From: Eriocheir sinensis
Lineage: Eukaryota; Arthropoda; Malacostraca; Decapoda; Varunidae
Assembly (NCBI RefSeq): GCF_024679095.1
Contig: NC_066544.1
Span: forward strand, 4,467,524-4,531,523
DNA: 64,000 nt
Reading direction: 5' to 3'
Shown here: positions 13,024 to 25,229 of the stretch, in pieces
Layout of the letters: the number at the start of each line of letters is the position of its first letter
Numbering within the stretch: position 1 is the stretch's first letter
Made by a program: the position numbers and the translations under genes
The notes under the pieces: generated by a model
The model's database searches: none
Told to the model about the DNA's origin: nothing
What the model saw: the letters and a program-made list of their open reading frames with translations, nothing else

Positions 13024-13078
<55 letters not shown>
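13024..13078. repeat. (CA)n microsatellite
   Basis: Pure CA run of about 55 bases followed by interrupted CA-rich words to about 13120. The sequence at 13130-13560 is G-rich and AG-rich with no recognised gene. Confidence 0.95.
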
Positions 13079-13080
<2 letters not shown>

Positions 13081-13631
13081 AACACACACACCTGAGCACA
13101 CGTACACACATACCTGGCTGTAAATTAATACCTGGAACAAAACGCCGACAAAAGAGAGAATGTGGGTGGACGCGCGACAGGCTGGAGGGTGAAGGGTGGG
13201 GGAGGTACTGCCGGGGGAGGGGGAAGGAGAGGGGAGGCCCAATGCCGCTCACCAGGTTACATTTCAGGGCCCGGAGGTGATAACATCGGGGGAGGGAAGG
13301 GTTGAGGAGGGAGGGAAGGAACGGAACTGAGGAAGGGAGACAGCGGAGGGTCGGGGAAAGGGTTATGCTGGAGAACGTTACTGAAATCTGGATGAAGGAT
13401 TGAATAAGAGATACCGAAAACATGTGAGAAGACTAGAAAACACGCAAACAAACGAAGAGGATATGGATTTTATTGTTAGGAGGGTAAAATATTAATACAG
13501 TGTAGGAACAGAGCAGGCAAGGTAAGGAAAGGTCAGAAGGCACGGAGAGGTAAAGAAGGTAGTCATGAAGTCAAGGGTGGAGGACAGGATGGCAGGAAAG
13601 GGGAGGAAGGAGATAGGACTTGCCTGTGGGT

Positions 13632-13656
13632 GGCGGCGGCGGCGGCGGCGGAGGAG
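13632..13656. repeat. Short GGC/GGCGGC tract
   Basis: A run of about six to seven GGC triplets at the edge of the next minisatellite. Confidence 0.85.
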
Positions 13657-13719
13657 GGGAGGCTGTGGGCTGCGGCTTGTCTGAGGCGGGAGAACGAAGG
13701 GAGAAGAGGAGGAAGGCAG

Positions 13720-14250
13720 GAGAGGGAAACTGTGACTGGTAAGAGGGAGGGTGGGTTGATGGAGGTGTTGGGAGGGCGAGTGTAGGGGAGGAAAACTGTG
13801 GCTGATGTGGGTGAGAGAGGATGGAGTGGTGATGGAGAGGAAAGGAAGAGGGGGACTTCAGGGAGGAAAACTGTGACTGATAGGGTTGGAGGGAGGTGAT
13901 GGAGAGGCTTTGAAGGAGTGAGGGAAGGAGGGGGACTGTAGGGAGGGAGACTGTGACTATTGGGTTGTAGGGGGAAGGAGAGAACGTGGAGGTGTTGGGA
14001 AGAGCGAGGAAGGAGTGAGGACTGCAGGGGAGAACAACTGTTACTGATGTAGGGGAGGGAGGGGGGTGGAGAGGTGAGGGAGGGAGAGGGGCAAAGGAGG
14101 AAGACTGTAACTGGTGGCTTGTGGGTGGTAGGGGTTCTAGGGGGGGGGTATGAAGGAGGGAGAGAGGCAAAGAAGGAAGACTGTAACTGGTGACTTGTGG
14201 GTGGTAGGGGTTAAAGGTGGGGTATGAAGGAGGGAGAGAAAGGACACGTG
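13720..14250. repeat. Purine-rich minisatellite, seven diverged copies
   Basis: A core of the form GAAAACTGTGACTGRT recurs at 13729, 13795, 13870, 13950, 14037, 14104 and 14180, followed each time by GGGAGG-rich sequence. Spacings are 66, 75, 80, 87, 67 and 76 bases. The last two copies are the most alike. The minus strand is open throughout and Pro/Ser-rich, but spacings such as 80 and 67 are not multiples of three and the copies fall in different frames. The open frame is therefore explained by composition. Confidence 0.8.
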
Positions 14251-14725
14251 GCCCAGTGTTGACTCCCGAAGAGAAAAACGCCTCCACTTGAGACACGGGG
14301 CCGCAAGGGTGTGTCAATGGTTCTGCTTCATGCATTAAGCGTTCTATTTTTTTCCCCTTTCTCTCTTCTCTCTTTCTTGCCGCCCCTGAATCTCTTAATT
14401 AATTTTGTATCTTACTTGGTGTTGTTGCTTCCTTTTACGTATCTGGCGCTCTTATGTATTTCTTCTTATTTATTCGCGCGCATTTACTCCTAAAAGCTAT
14501 TTACGAGTTCTTTTTTCCCTCGTTTTTCTTCGCGTACGACTTGTTAGGACATTATGCTAATAGTTTATGCTCTCCACCTTTACTGATGCGTTTATTCTTG
14601 TTCTCTTACTCTGGTGTTGTGTTTTTGTCCTCTTTCCATCAGTTTTGCATTCCATTAACAATATTTTCCATCTCATTCTTACTCTTGGCAGCGTTGATTA
14701 GTTTGACTCTTTATCTCCTCCGCAG

Positions 14726-14784
14726 GTGCCTCGTCCGCGGCCTCCGCTCTGCTGCTCTGCCTCTCTCGTGTTTGAAGGCCTCGG
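14726..14784 (+). CDS. Candidate 59-bp internal exon
   Basis: TTTATCTCCTCCGCAG ending at 14725 is a good acceptor and GTAAGT at 14785 a consensus donor. Between them the frame starting at the first base is open (VPRPRPPLCCSASLVFEGL). The segment is GC-rich within AT-rich flanks. The family is not recognised. At this length a chance match is possible. Confidence 0.3.
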
Positions 14785-14822
14785 GTAAGTTGCCTCCTCT
14801 TAAATCATGTTTGTTATGCCCT

Positions 14823-14825
<3 letters not shown>

Positions 14826-14885
<60 letters not shown>

Positions 14886-15069
14886 CCAGACGCGAGCATA
14901 CGTACACATAGAAAAGTCATATGTACACAAATCCACAAATGCAGGCACTTAAAAGCACAAACAAACATAAACACGGCAGAACGCAGTCAGCCAGGCACAA
15001 ACAGTCTTGTTTCGGGCACAAAAACGCATAGCCAGACGGCACGCACACGGCTCTTGTAAGCGACTCCAC

Positions 15070-15104
<35 letters not shown>
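14826..15104. repeat. Two AC microsatellites
   Basis: AC runs lie at 14826-14881 and about 15071-15102, separated by AC-rich decayed sequence. Confidence 0.95.
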
Positions 15105-15224
15105 AAAACCAGGCGCGTTAAAGAGACTTCGTAGGGCAGGAATATCTTGTAAATTAGAAGGTTGAGAGAGCGGGCGGGTCGCCTTTGTGCTTCGCGAGGC
15201 AAAAAGAAAGAGGAAAAAATGGAA

Positions 15225-15540
15225 AAGTGACAGGTGAGGTACTGGGTCGCTCAACGGGGCTCACCTGGTGCAGGAGGTGACCAAGGAAGGCGGGGAAAGG
15301 TTAATGTGCAGGTGAATTTAGGTTGAAGTGCGTGAGTCCAGAGTCAGAAATTTCTTGGTGTGTGGCGCCAGGTGGCCACAGGTAGGAAAAAAAAAGAGTG
15401 TATTGAGGAAACGCCACCTCAGCTGCAGGTAGACAGAGCCGCAGGTGAAGAGGTGACGCAAGTGAAGGCAGGCCCACCTGGAGGTGACCTGAGGGCGCGG
15501 CGAGGTTTAGGTTGCAAAGAAGTTTTAATGCCAGGCGAGA
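15225..15540. promoter_or_regulatory. Cluster of CAGGTG/CACCTG E-box words
   Basis: About 300 bases hold CAGGTG or CACCTG near 15230, 15261, 15309, 15370, 15441 and 15475, a CAGCTG near 15419, and two CAGGTAG words near 15378 and 15425. These are core sites for bHLH and Snail/ZEB-type factors. CAGGT words are common throughout the window, so local biased composition is an alternative. No transcription start is visible. Confidence 0.25.
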
Positions 15541-15679
15541 GTGTCTAGCTGAGGGAGGCCAACGGGGCGACGCGGCCATGGCAGGAAAAGAGGAGGAATG
15601 TGCACGCCGAGGAGAACAGTTACACGACACGCTACTACAACAGTAACGGAGACGCTAATATTCTGGGTGAAGCTAAAAG

Positions 15680-15999
15680 CGTCCTCGAGGAGTGAACGAA
15701 AGACTCGCTCGTCATTTGCTGGAGCCAGAAAAATACGAGAGTAAGGAAAAAGGAGGAATGAATATGGGTGTAAAGGAGAACGTTTATCAGCGCGGAGGTA
15801 ACCTGAGCGGCGTGTGTGCCGGTGATCGGTGGTGGGCTACCAGGCCGGCGAGGGGCGCCGCGGCTCCTCTTACGGCGATAGTGCGGCGGGGACGACGACA
15901 TAATGAGAGGCAGTGCGCAGGTGAACTGTGTTATCGTACCTTTGTGTTATATTGTATTTCCCTCACCACCTATCTGCGTGAGGGTGGGTGTCTTGTGCG
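15680..15999 (+). CDS. Unrecognised open frame of non-repetitive composition
   Basis: An open frame begins after a stop at about 15678 and runs into the ATT array. Its first 90 or so codons are mixed and basic, for example HLLEPEKYESKEKGG and GDRWWATRPARG. GAG|GTAACC near 15799 and CAG|GTGAAC near 15920 could be donors. There is no clear acceptor or promoter. It may be an exon or a chance frame in GC-rich DNA. Confidence 0.2.
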
Positions 16000-16024
16000 G
16001 CATGTTATTATTGTTATTGTTGTG

Positions 16025-16131
<107 letters not shown>

Positions 16132-16545
16132 GTTATTGTTATTTTATTACTATTATTATTTTACTATTATTATATCGTCCCCTTAGCACCGCGTCTACAG
16201 GTAACGCCCCGAGCAACGCCCTTGATTACGAAAGTCTTTGGCTGTTATTATTGTTGTTTAATTTGCTGTTGTCGTTGCTGTAGTTGCTGCTGTTATTGTT
16301 GGTCTGGTATATAAGTGATGATGATAATGATAAGATAATGATGATGACGATGATGATTAATATATTCTTGCGACGAATGTTGATGGCTTTTGGTGTTGGT
16401 GGTGTTGGTGTGGTGATGATGCTCAGGAAGATTGTGGCGTTGCTGGAAGTCATTACATTCGCTGTACGCAAATAAGGCGATGACCATAATAGTGTTAGAA
16501 TTATTTACTGATGTCCCGATGATGGAGATAAGAGTAATAGACACT

Positions 16546-16831
<286 letters not shown>

Positions 16832-17069
16832 GTCCTTTCCCTCTTTACCAGCCTTTGCCATAATCATCACCATCATCGTTTTTTGCAATCAGGCGGACCG
16901 ATCGCAGCGCTTGTAATGACCCGCTGCCGATTTTTCTTCCCTCTTCTTTTGTGTCCGTGCGTGTGTTTGTCGACTTTTTTGACTTCGCCCTTTTTTCATT
17001 TTTGATTGGGGCTCGGAGGCATAAACTAGCGCAAAATATTTCTGGTTGGTGCAATGAGTTCAGTATTGC

Positions 17070-17943
<874 letters not shown>

Positions 17944-18186
17944 AGCCAGCATTTCCTTCTCCACAGTATATTATTCGTTTAGGTTAATACTAGTAACATA
18001 CAACACACTAAAACCCCGAAACAAGGATACCAACAATTCAGAAATAAAATAGTAAACGTTCACTCATGCATATTAAAAGTTTCTCGCACACACGCTGCAA
18101 TACACACGGTTACACATACGGCGGTCCACATACATTGCCTCAACGACTGACAGTGATTACCTCTCCCCTTCTTTCTTCACTGGCGG

Positions 18187-18260
18187 TGGAGGAGGAGGAG
18201 GAGGAGGAGGAGGAGGGTGCTGCAGCGGAAAACGTGGCTGGAGGAGGAGGAGGAAAAGGA
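18187..18260. repeat. GGA-rich tract
   Basis: GGA trinucleotides at 18187-18217 and an imperfect continuation to about 18260. Confidence 0.85.
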
Positions 18261-18337
18261 GTCAGAGGAGGAAAGGGGGCGGAGGAGTGCTATTATTACG
18301 ACTTAATTGCTTGCGCTGGTTGTCTAATTACTGCCTG

Positions 18338-18345
18338 TGACGTCA
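18338..18345. promoter_or_regulatory. CRE palindrome TGACGTCA
   Basis: Second copy of the palindrome. It shares TGACGTCACGATC (13 bases) with the copy at 9098. A GA run at 18363-18387 follows. Confidence 0.35.
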
Positions 18346-18491
18346 CGATCCCCAACGCGACGAGAGAGAGAGAGAGAGAGAGAGAGATTGTTATGATCGC
18401 CCCTCGCTCAACTTTCCTGCTCACCAAATACTAACCCAACAGCTCTATCTTTACATCCAATCGTGAGCCATTAACAAAATACACCTCCCCT

Positions 18492-18567
18492 TTTTAGTTA
18501 TCTTTCTTTAACAGCACAAAATCACAAGCCACTCCTGTCACGTGCTACAAAACCTTCCTTTTTTTCT
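18492..18567. repeat. Direct repeat, left copy, flanking a CT array
   Basis: This segment, containing CACTCCTGTCACGTGCTACA with small differences, recurs at 18843-18918 in the same orientation about 351 bases away. The match covers about 75 bases with several mismatches. It bounds the CT array on the left. Confidence 0.75.
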
Positions 18568-18596
18568 CTTTTTCTTGTACACTTCACCTAACGTAA

Positions 18597-18816
<220 letters not shown>

Positions 18817-18842
18817 CTCTACACTTTATTTCTCACAAAACA

Positions 18843-18918
18843 TTTTATTTCTCCTTATTCAGCAACAAAAATTCACGAGTCACTCCTGTCACGTGCTACA
18901 GAACCTTCCTTTTTTTCT
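18843..18918. repeat. Direct repeat, right copy, flanking a CT array
   Basis: Second copy of the 18492-18567 sequence, with the same CACTCCTGTCACGTGCTACA core and the same CCTTCCTTTTTTTC continuation. It is followed by a short CT-rich stretch, so the CT tract itself may belong to the duplicated unit. Confidence 0.75.
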
Positions 18919-19335
18919 TTCTCCCAACCGTCACCCCCTCTTTCTCTCTCCCCCATACAGACACACAAACAAACACACAAACGTGAAAAGGACAACAATA
19001 CGAAATGCGTCTCGGCATCACTTTAATCCTTCTCCCTCAGACGCCTCGGCGCTTCCATTCATCGGTGCAAAGGGAGGCAGGTGACCAAGGGAGAGAGAGA
19101 GAAAAATCAAAATAGCAGAGAGTAGGATATCTATTCTCCCCTTTCTATGTGTTTTTAAGTCTTTATCCTCTTTCCGTCGGTCCTAAAGTGAAGGAATTGA
19201 GGCGGTAAGAATTGTAAGGTGTTCATTGTCTTGTCTTATGTCTTTGTGGCTTTTAAAGGGCAAAAAATCACTCCATCATTGTATTCTGTTGATGGTTTGT
19301 CACTGGCGATACAAATGCCAAAAAACTGAAATGAC

Positions 19336-19338
<3 letters not shown>

Positions 19339-19378
<40 letters not shown>
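19339..19378. repeat. (GA)n microsatellite
   Basis: GA run of about 40 bases. Confidence 0.95.
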
Positions 19379-19383
<5 letters not shown>

Positions 19384-19454
19384 AGGGGGATGAGGAGGAG
19401 GAGGTGAGAGCCATGAGAGAATCTGTGAAATATAAAAGGGGTGAAGCAGTAGGG

Positions 19455-19930
19455 AGCCCTTACCCTTTCCTCCTCCTTTCCTCCTTCTTTCCTTTCTTCA
19501 CCCTCCTCTTTTTTTTTCCTCTCCTTCCCCTGCCTCCTGCTACCCATGACCCATTCCCTTCCTCCTTCTTTCCTTGCCCTCTTCTGCCTCCTCCTACACC
19601 TACCCCCACTTCCTTCCTCCTCCTTTCCTCTTCTCTCTTTCCTCTTTCCTTGCCTCCCTCTGCCCCCTGCTGCCCCTACCCCTCTCCCTTACTCCTCCTT
19701 AGCAAACACCCCTCGTCTACTACCCCCTCCTTATGCCCCCTAACATATACCTTCTTCCCTTCCTCCTCCTTTTCCCTCCTCTTCCTCCTCTTTCCTTGCC
19801 CCCCTTTGCCGCCTCTTACCGACGATCCCCTTCCCTTCCTCTTTCCCGGTAAATATCTCTCGTCCTCCTCGTGCCCCCCCCCCGGAGTATACCCTTGTTC
19901 CCTTCCCGCACTCCCCTCCCCACCCCACCC
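19455..19930. repeat. Decayed CT-rich minisatellite
   Basis: Blocks of the form TTTCCTTGCC..TGCCYCCTSCTRCCC..TTCCTCCTCC recur near 19528, 19585, 19662 and 19807 with uneven spacing. The array is heavily diverged and contains no gene. Confidence 0.5.
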
Positions 19931-20274
19931 TCAGCAGGTAGGAGGCGAGCAGAGGGGGGCGGGAGGGAGGGAAGAGCCTGCTGGTGGGGGGTTGTCCAAG
20001 CGAGCGAGGAGAATCAGAATTACGTAATGAATTTTTCCTTAAATTTCAAACATCGCTAGGAAACAAAAAAAAAAAAGTCTTAATAATTATCGTTTTCTCT
20101 TAGTGTAAGCAACAAACTTTGAAGGTCTGTTTGTTTTGGGTTTGTTTTTCTTATTTTTATTTTTTGTAGTTGTTTTGTTGTTTGTTTTTTTCCCCATTGA
20201 TAAAATAACGTTTTTTTTTCTTAGCGTCAAACCGACCGCAAGTGACATTTTCGAATAAACCTTAAGATAGCGTC

Positions 20275-20276
<2 letters not shown>

Positions 20277-20329
<53 letters not shown>

Positions 20330-20390
20330 TCATACCTCAACACACATATACCTCCCATCCCCCCTCCACACACACACACACATACAACCT
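20277..20390. repeat. (CA)n microsatellite and CA-rich tail
   Basis: Pure CA run at 20277-20328 and a second short run near 20368-20382. Confidence 0.95.
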
Positions 20391-20521
20391 CCCCACCCCA
20401 CCTCACACACACAAACGTTTTTTCCCCTCCCTAGCTTGATTCATACATACAAATGGAGCTAAATAACAGATCGGCGTGTAGCTCATCCAGTGTTCATTCG
20501 CCGCGTCGGGAGAGCTCTTAC

Positions 20522-20662
20522 GGACGCAGCCAGTGGCACTCCGCGGCCCAACTCCCGATTCTCGTCTCATTTACTATGCGAGACAAAACCTGTTCCTCTG
20601 TCAAAGTAATTTCATTGTCTATAATCGCCCCATCGATCACCCCCACTCCCGTTGCGGCGTAC
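20522..20662 (-). CDS. Best internal-exon candidate, 141 bp, unknown product
   Basis: On the minus strand a CT tract (GA at 20670-20728 on the plus strand) leads into CTCCCCTACAG, a near-ideal acceptor. The segment that follows ends at 20522 before a GTAAGAG donor. It is 141 bases, a multiple of three, and only one of its three frames is open. That frame gives 46 full codons of mixed composition, including TGVGVIDGAIIDNEITLTEE, then SRIVNETRIGSWAAECHW. Both flanking introns would be phase 2. An N-x-T sequon (NET) and a Cys are present. I do not recognise the family. The plus strand is also open here, so composition alone could explain it. Confidence 0.45.
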
Positions 20663-20668
20663 CTGTAG

Positions 20669-20669
<1 letters not shown>

Positions 20670-20728
<59 letters not shown>
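20670..20728. repeat. (GA)n microsatellite
   Basis: GA run of about 59 bases. Read on the minus strand it would be the polypyrimidine tract of the exon candidate at 20522-20662. Confidence 0.97.
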
Positions 20729-20731
<3 letters not shown>

Positions 20732-20868
20732 GTTCAAAATGATGTGTATAAAGTGAAAGGCATTAGACTCGTAAGGAAAAAAAGAGGAAAAAAGTGCAGA
20801 AAATATCTTGATGAAGGTTATGGAAAGAAACAAAAAGATGGCATTGACAGGCTACACGATCGGGGGGG

Positions 20869-20971
20869 AGAGAGAGAGAGAGAGAGAGAGAGAGCAACAA
20901 GAAAGAGGCGTGGCTCCTATACACAGCAAACAAACAACAAAAGACCTTGACGCCATAAAACAGAGAGAAGG

Positions 20972-21052
<81 letters not shown>
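20869..21052. repeat. GA tract and AC microsatellite
   Basis: GA at about 20869-20894 and a pure AC run at about 20977-21052, separated by unique sequence. Confidence 0.95.
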
Positions 21053-21055
<3 letters not shown>

Positions 21056-21059
21056 ACAA

Positions 21060-22200
21060 CCATACCAATCACTAAAATAACTAAACCAAAGTAAAACAAG
21101 ACAAAACCAAACAAACCAGGGGCGTCCAAATGAGATGCAAACCTCCTCTCGGGTGAGCGAACGCGGCTGTCGGTCAATGGAGATACATTTTGCCGTTTCT
21201 TCAATTACATCCGATAGCAAGCCTGTCATTAGCGATATTAACAGCCGACTCAGACAGGTAATTTGAGGAGTGGCTTGTTCCCCTTAGCCTAACACCACGC
21301 CAGGTCGCCACTACCTAATTGGACAGGAGAACAGGTAAAAATTGGACAGTAGTGAGGACCTTGTGACAGTGACGGACGAGATGATGACTTGGTTGTGTGG
21401 TTGCCGGGTTGGTTACTGGTTGGTTGGTTGGTCACCGTCCGCGTGTGTGTGTGGTGGGGGTGAGGGGTTGATGGGAGTGAGGGAGGATGTGGTGAGCGGT
21501 GAGTGGGAAGTGGCATAGGGAGTGGAGTGATGGGGGGGCAGATAAAATGTGTGGGGGAGGAGGTGGAGGAGGGGTGCTAAAGGGTGGAACGCAGAGACAG
21601 ACAGACGGAGAAACAGACAGGCAGATTGACTAAATGGCATACAGGAACTCAAGACAGTGAAGCAAACAGAGAAAAAAAAACACCAAAGCGTATAATGACA
21701 GACAAAGAGCATGAGAAAGAACGAAAACATGAACTATGACAGTTAGGAAAAAAAATAAGTGGTGGTTAACGAGTAGTGTGAGAAGAGGAAGAGTTGATGA
21801 ACGAGTCGGGTAGAAAAGGCGAAAGGGAGAACAAGGCAGGAGGAGTAAGTAGAGAGTGAAAGGTGAAATTATGATGTAGGAAAGGACAAGAAGAAAATAA
21901 TGAAAAATCCCTAGAAATGAAAATCTATATAAAGCACAAAGAAAAAAATCGAAAAACAGCGGGAAAATAATGTATCACAGGTCAAACTCAGATGAACTAC
22001 AAAAAAACTGGAGAAGATAAAATGCAGGAAATGTAAAAAAAAAAAATGAAAAAATGCCAATGATTTCATGTCAAGGAAAAATAAATGGGAAATGTAAATA
22101 GATGAAGACTAACAAGAGCAATAGAGAATAGATACAAAATAACAGAAACAACGGTGATAAAAGTAAATTAAAAGACGGAACCAACTACTAAAAGGACGAT
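21060..22200. other. Unique to A-rich sequence, no gene seen
   Basis: The first part (21060-21420) is mixed, with CAGGTAA and GGTTGGTT words. A G-rich stretch at 21430-21580 and an A-rich stretch at 21640-22190 follow. No coding frame, RNA or mobile element is recognised. Confidence 0.5.
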
Positions 22201-22235
22201 TTGATGGATGGAAGCCACGGTGATGGGAGGAGATG

Positions 22236-22460
22236 GAAGAGGACGAGGAGGAGGAGGAGGAGGAGAAGGAGAAAAAGAAAAGTAAGAAGTAAGAATAAGA
22301 CAATAATACTAGGCAAAAGTAAGAAGACACGATACAAAATAGAAACAAGAGGTGATAGAATAGTAAAAGACGGTTGGAAGGCAAGGGGACGGGAGAAAGG
22401 GAGGACGAGGAGGAAGGAGGAGTAGAGAGAAAAGTAGGAGGAGGAGGAGGAGGAAGGTTG
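22236..22460. repeat. GGA-rich purine tracts
   Basis: GGA triplets at about 22240-22268 and 22436-22455 in purine-rich DNA. Confidence 0.8.
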
Positions 22461-22586
22461 AGGGTCGGGCGATATATAATGAATGCAAGAAAGGCTGTTC
22501 GGCGTGCCAGCCCGGCCGACTCTGAGCCGTGTAATGACGAAGGTGGATGATGGATCTGTGAATGAGGCGGTGTTTATGAATATGGG

Positions 22587-22589
<3 letters not shown>

Positions 22590-22625
<36 letters not shown>

Positions 22626-22700
22626 CAGGCAGACAGACACAGACACACACAAACAGACAGACAGACAGACAGACGGGCAGACAAACAGACAGACGAATGA
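22590..22700. repeat. GA tract followed by CAGA tetranucleotides
   Basis: GA run at 22590-22621, then CAGA/CAGACA repeats to about 22695. Sequence to 23100 is A-rich and featureless. Confidence 0.9.
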
Positions 22701-23246
22701 GGGAGGACGAAGCAATAGCAGATGTACCGACACAGACCGAGAGTTACACAGACATACCAGACAACACACAAAGACGGTGACAAATACAGAAATATACGAA
22801 ACAGAAACAAATAGACATAGTATATAGACCTATGCAGAAATATCGACATGACTGCTGGATAATTAACAACAAAAAAAAAGTACGTAGGGAACTTAACTTG
22901 AATAAAAAAATAAACGTAGAAAGACGAAAATATGTATGCTTGAAATGAAAAAAAAAATTTGAATAAGACAAAAATATGAAATGTGAAAGGAAAAATCAAG
23001 ATAAGTACATCGATGGCCATAATACTGTGCTAAAAAAAAAAAAAAGAGCTTCATATGTAGAGAAGTAGAAACACATGAAAGGAAAAAAAAGAAGAAAGAG
23101 ACCAAGGAGACCGAGACGAAAGCAAATCAATCATGAATAATAGAAAAAGGAAGAAAAGAAGAGGGAGCAGAGACAGCGGCGAAGTGAAGCGTATAGGAAC
23201 ACATTACAGTGACAGAGTGCGAGGACAGATAAGAGCAGAAACAATT

Positions 23247-23247
<1 letters not shown>

Positions 23248-23295
<48 letters not shown>
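23248..23295. repeat. (AC)n microsatellite
   Basis: Pure AC run of about 46 bases followed by ATA/ATG-rich sequence. Confidence 0.95.
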
Positions 23296-23297
<2 letters not shown>

Positions 23298-23453
23298 TGC
23301 ACTTACTCGCAATAATAATAAAAGTAATGATAATAATGACAACGGTAGTACTTCAGAAGCATTTGAAGCATTCGTAACTAAACATAAAAATACAATTCGT
23401 ACAACGTGGGAAAAAATACATAATAACCTGCTTCCGTCCTCGCTAACTCGAAT

Positions 23454-23582
<129 letters not shown>

Positions 23583-23760
23583 AACAAATGTCGCCAGTAA
23601 GAGGAATGTGCGTAGTCCCGGAGGCGAGACTGTTCCAGCTGCATGTTGATGGTCTCACTTTCGGGCCCAAGGTCAGGATGGGATATTTTGCATTTCTCCA
23701 CTGATGACAAGGAATTCTACTTGCCACGCCACTTCCGTCCCCACTACTACCCATACCCCC

Positions 23761-23763
<3 letters not shown>

Positions 23764-23827
<64 letters not shown>
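23764..23827. repeat. (TC)n microsatellite, right arm of an inverted pair
   Basis: Pure TC run complementary to the GA run at 23458-23579. The intervening sequence is unique. Confidence 0.98.
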
Positions 23828-23832
<5 letters not shown>

Positions 23833-24340
23833 CTTTCTCTCCATCATTCCGTCCTTGTTTACCCTCTTTCCTCCCTCCTTCCCCTTCCTCTCTTCCTTTA
23901 TTTCTCTCCCCCCCCCCCCCCTTAAGATGGCAGGAAGTGGTAGGCCGTGGAGGAAAGAGGAAAGGGAGGAAGGGAGGGGGAGCGTAGAGAAGTCACTTGT
24001 CCCTCCGATTGATAGATTGTTTTCTCTCTCTCTCTTTCTGTCTCTCCCTCCTTCTTTCTTTCTTTCTTCTACTCTTTCTCTCTCCCCCACCATTCTCTGT
24101 TCTTTTATTATCTTACGTATCCTTTCACCCATCCACCAGCACTCCCTTTTCTCTTATGATCTTCCTTATCTCTCGTACATCCGTTTTGCCTAATCATCCT
24201 CTTTAATATTTCGTCTTTCCTCATCTCACACACACGCTCCGCCAAGATACCTTAATGCGTACGGGCAGCCTGCACGCCGCCCTCGCTGGTAACACTGCGC
24301 GAAGGCTACATAAGGACCACTATCAGATTGGCAAGTCAAG

Positions 24341-24578
24341 ATGGCAATTCAGGTACACATGCTAATATACTCAGGTGGAAAGATTCACGTGCTGATTGCG
24401 GCGTTGCTTGTGATTGTATTATTATTATTGTTGTCATCATTGTTATTATCTCCCCCACGGACGTTGTTAGCGGTTCAAATGCCCGACAGATTGCAGCGCC
24501 GGGTCCCGATCGTGTACGTGGAGGATTCTTTCAGCGATAACCTGGTCCGTCGCCTCCAAAAAGTTGTCCTTCAGTTAG
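24341..24578 (+). CDS. Candidate first exon of a signal-anchored membrane protein
   Basis: An ATG at 24341 in good context (CAAGATGG) opens a frame to a TGA at 24605-24607. It begins with a short polar segment of about 16 residues, then a strongly hydrophobic stretch at about residues 17-37 (VLIAALLVIVLLLLLSSLLL), then a mixed basic segment containing RVPIVYVEDSFSDNLVRRL. This is the layout of type II membrane proteins such as many Golgi enzymes, but no family motif is visible. The sequence after 24578 degenerates into GGT repeats, so TTAG|GTGGTG may be a donor. The Leu-rich part overlaps ATT-like repeats and could be partly repeat-derived. Confidence 0.4.
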
Positions 24579-24704
24579 GTGGTGGTGGTGGTGGTGGTGT
24601 ATCCTGATGTTAGCTAATTCGTTCCTTTGGCGTGTTGGCGTGCTGTAGTTAGGGACGCGTTGTTGGGAATGGGTATGTAATGAAGTCTTGGTTGGGTTGT
24701 TGAT

Positions 24705-24751
<47 letters not shown>
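24705..24751. repeat. (GT)n microsatellite
   Basis: GT run of about 46 bases, followed at 24798-24811 by a poly-G run. Confidence 0.95.
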
Positions 24752-24752
<1 letters not shown>

Positions 24753-24927
24753 CTGTCCATGTTTTTTTTTTGTTTGTTTGTTGCTTTTGTTGTTGTTGGG
24801 GGGGGGGGGGGTGTGACGATGATAGTGATTTTATTGTTATGGTTTTCGTTTTTTTTCCTTACCTTTTTTTCCTCTTTGTTTTTGGTACTTTATCTTCTTT
24901 ACCATCTTTATCTTATCTTTTTTATCT

Positions 24928-25020
24928 TCTTTTTCTTCTTCTTCTTTTTCTTCTTCTTCTTCTTCTTCTTCTTCTTCTTCTTCTTCTTCTACTTCTTCTT
25001 CTTCTTCTTCTTCTTCTTCA
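24928..25020. repeat. (TTC)n trinucleotide tract
   Basis: TTC repeats with a few interruptions and one TAC. Confidence 0.95.
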
Positions 25021-25102
25021 TCCTTATATTTCCTCTTCTTCTTCACAGTCCATTCATCTCTTTACTAATGCTTTCCACACACACATACAAAAAAAAATAC
25101 TC

Positions 25103-25215
25103 ACCAGGGGGACACGGTGGACGGTTCTAAACGGAAGGAAGAGGAAATGCCATCAAGCCACGAACATGCCGCTAAAGGTTTGGTCACAGCTGCTGCAACG
25201 ACCCCCCGGCTGTCT
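25103..25215. other. Non-repetitive island, possible exon, strand undecided
   Basis: Between repeat-rich flanks this segment is open on both strands. The plus strand reads GDTVDGSKRKEEEMPSSHEH after an AATACTCACCAG acceptor-like end. The minus strand reads a frame containing AACSWLDGISSSFRLEPS and ends at a CCCTG|GTGAGTAT donor. Neither side has both splice signals, so I give no gene call. Confidence 0.2.
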
Positions 25216-25229
25216 CCCATTCCCCTTCG

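Noticed and set aside
13571..14335. Minus-strand Pro/Ser-rich frame of about 250 codons
   Set aside because: It overlies a purine-rich minisatellite whose copy spacings (66, 75, 80, 87, 67, 76) are not consistently multiples of three, so copies fall in different frames; stops are avoided by composition.
22490..22590. Minus-strand acceptor-like CATTCACAG beside a CT tract
   Set aside because: Two frames after it are open and none ends at a plausible donor, so no exon can be defined.
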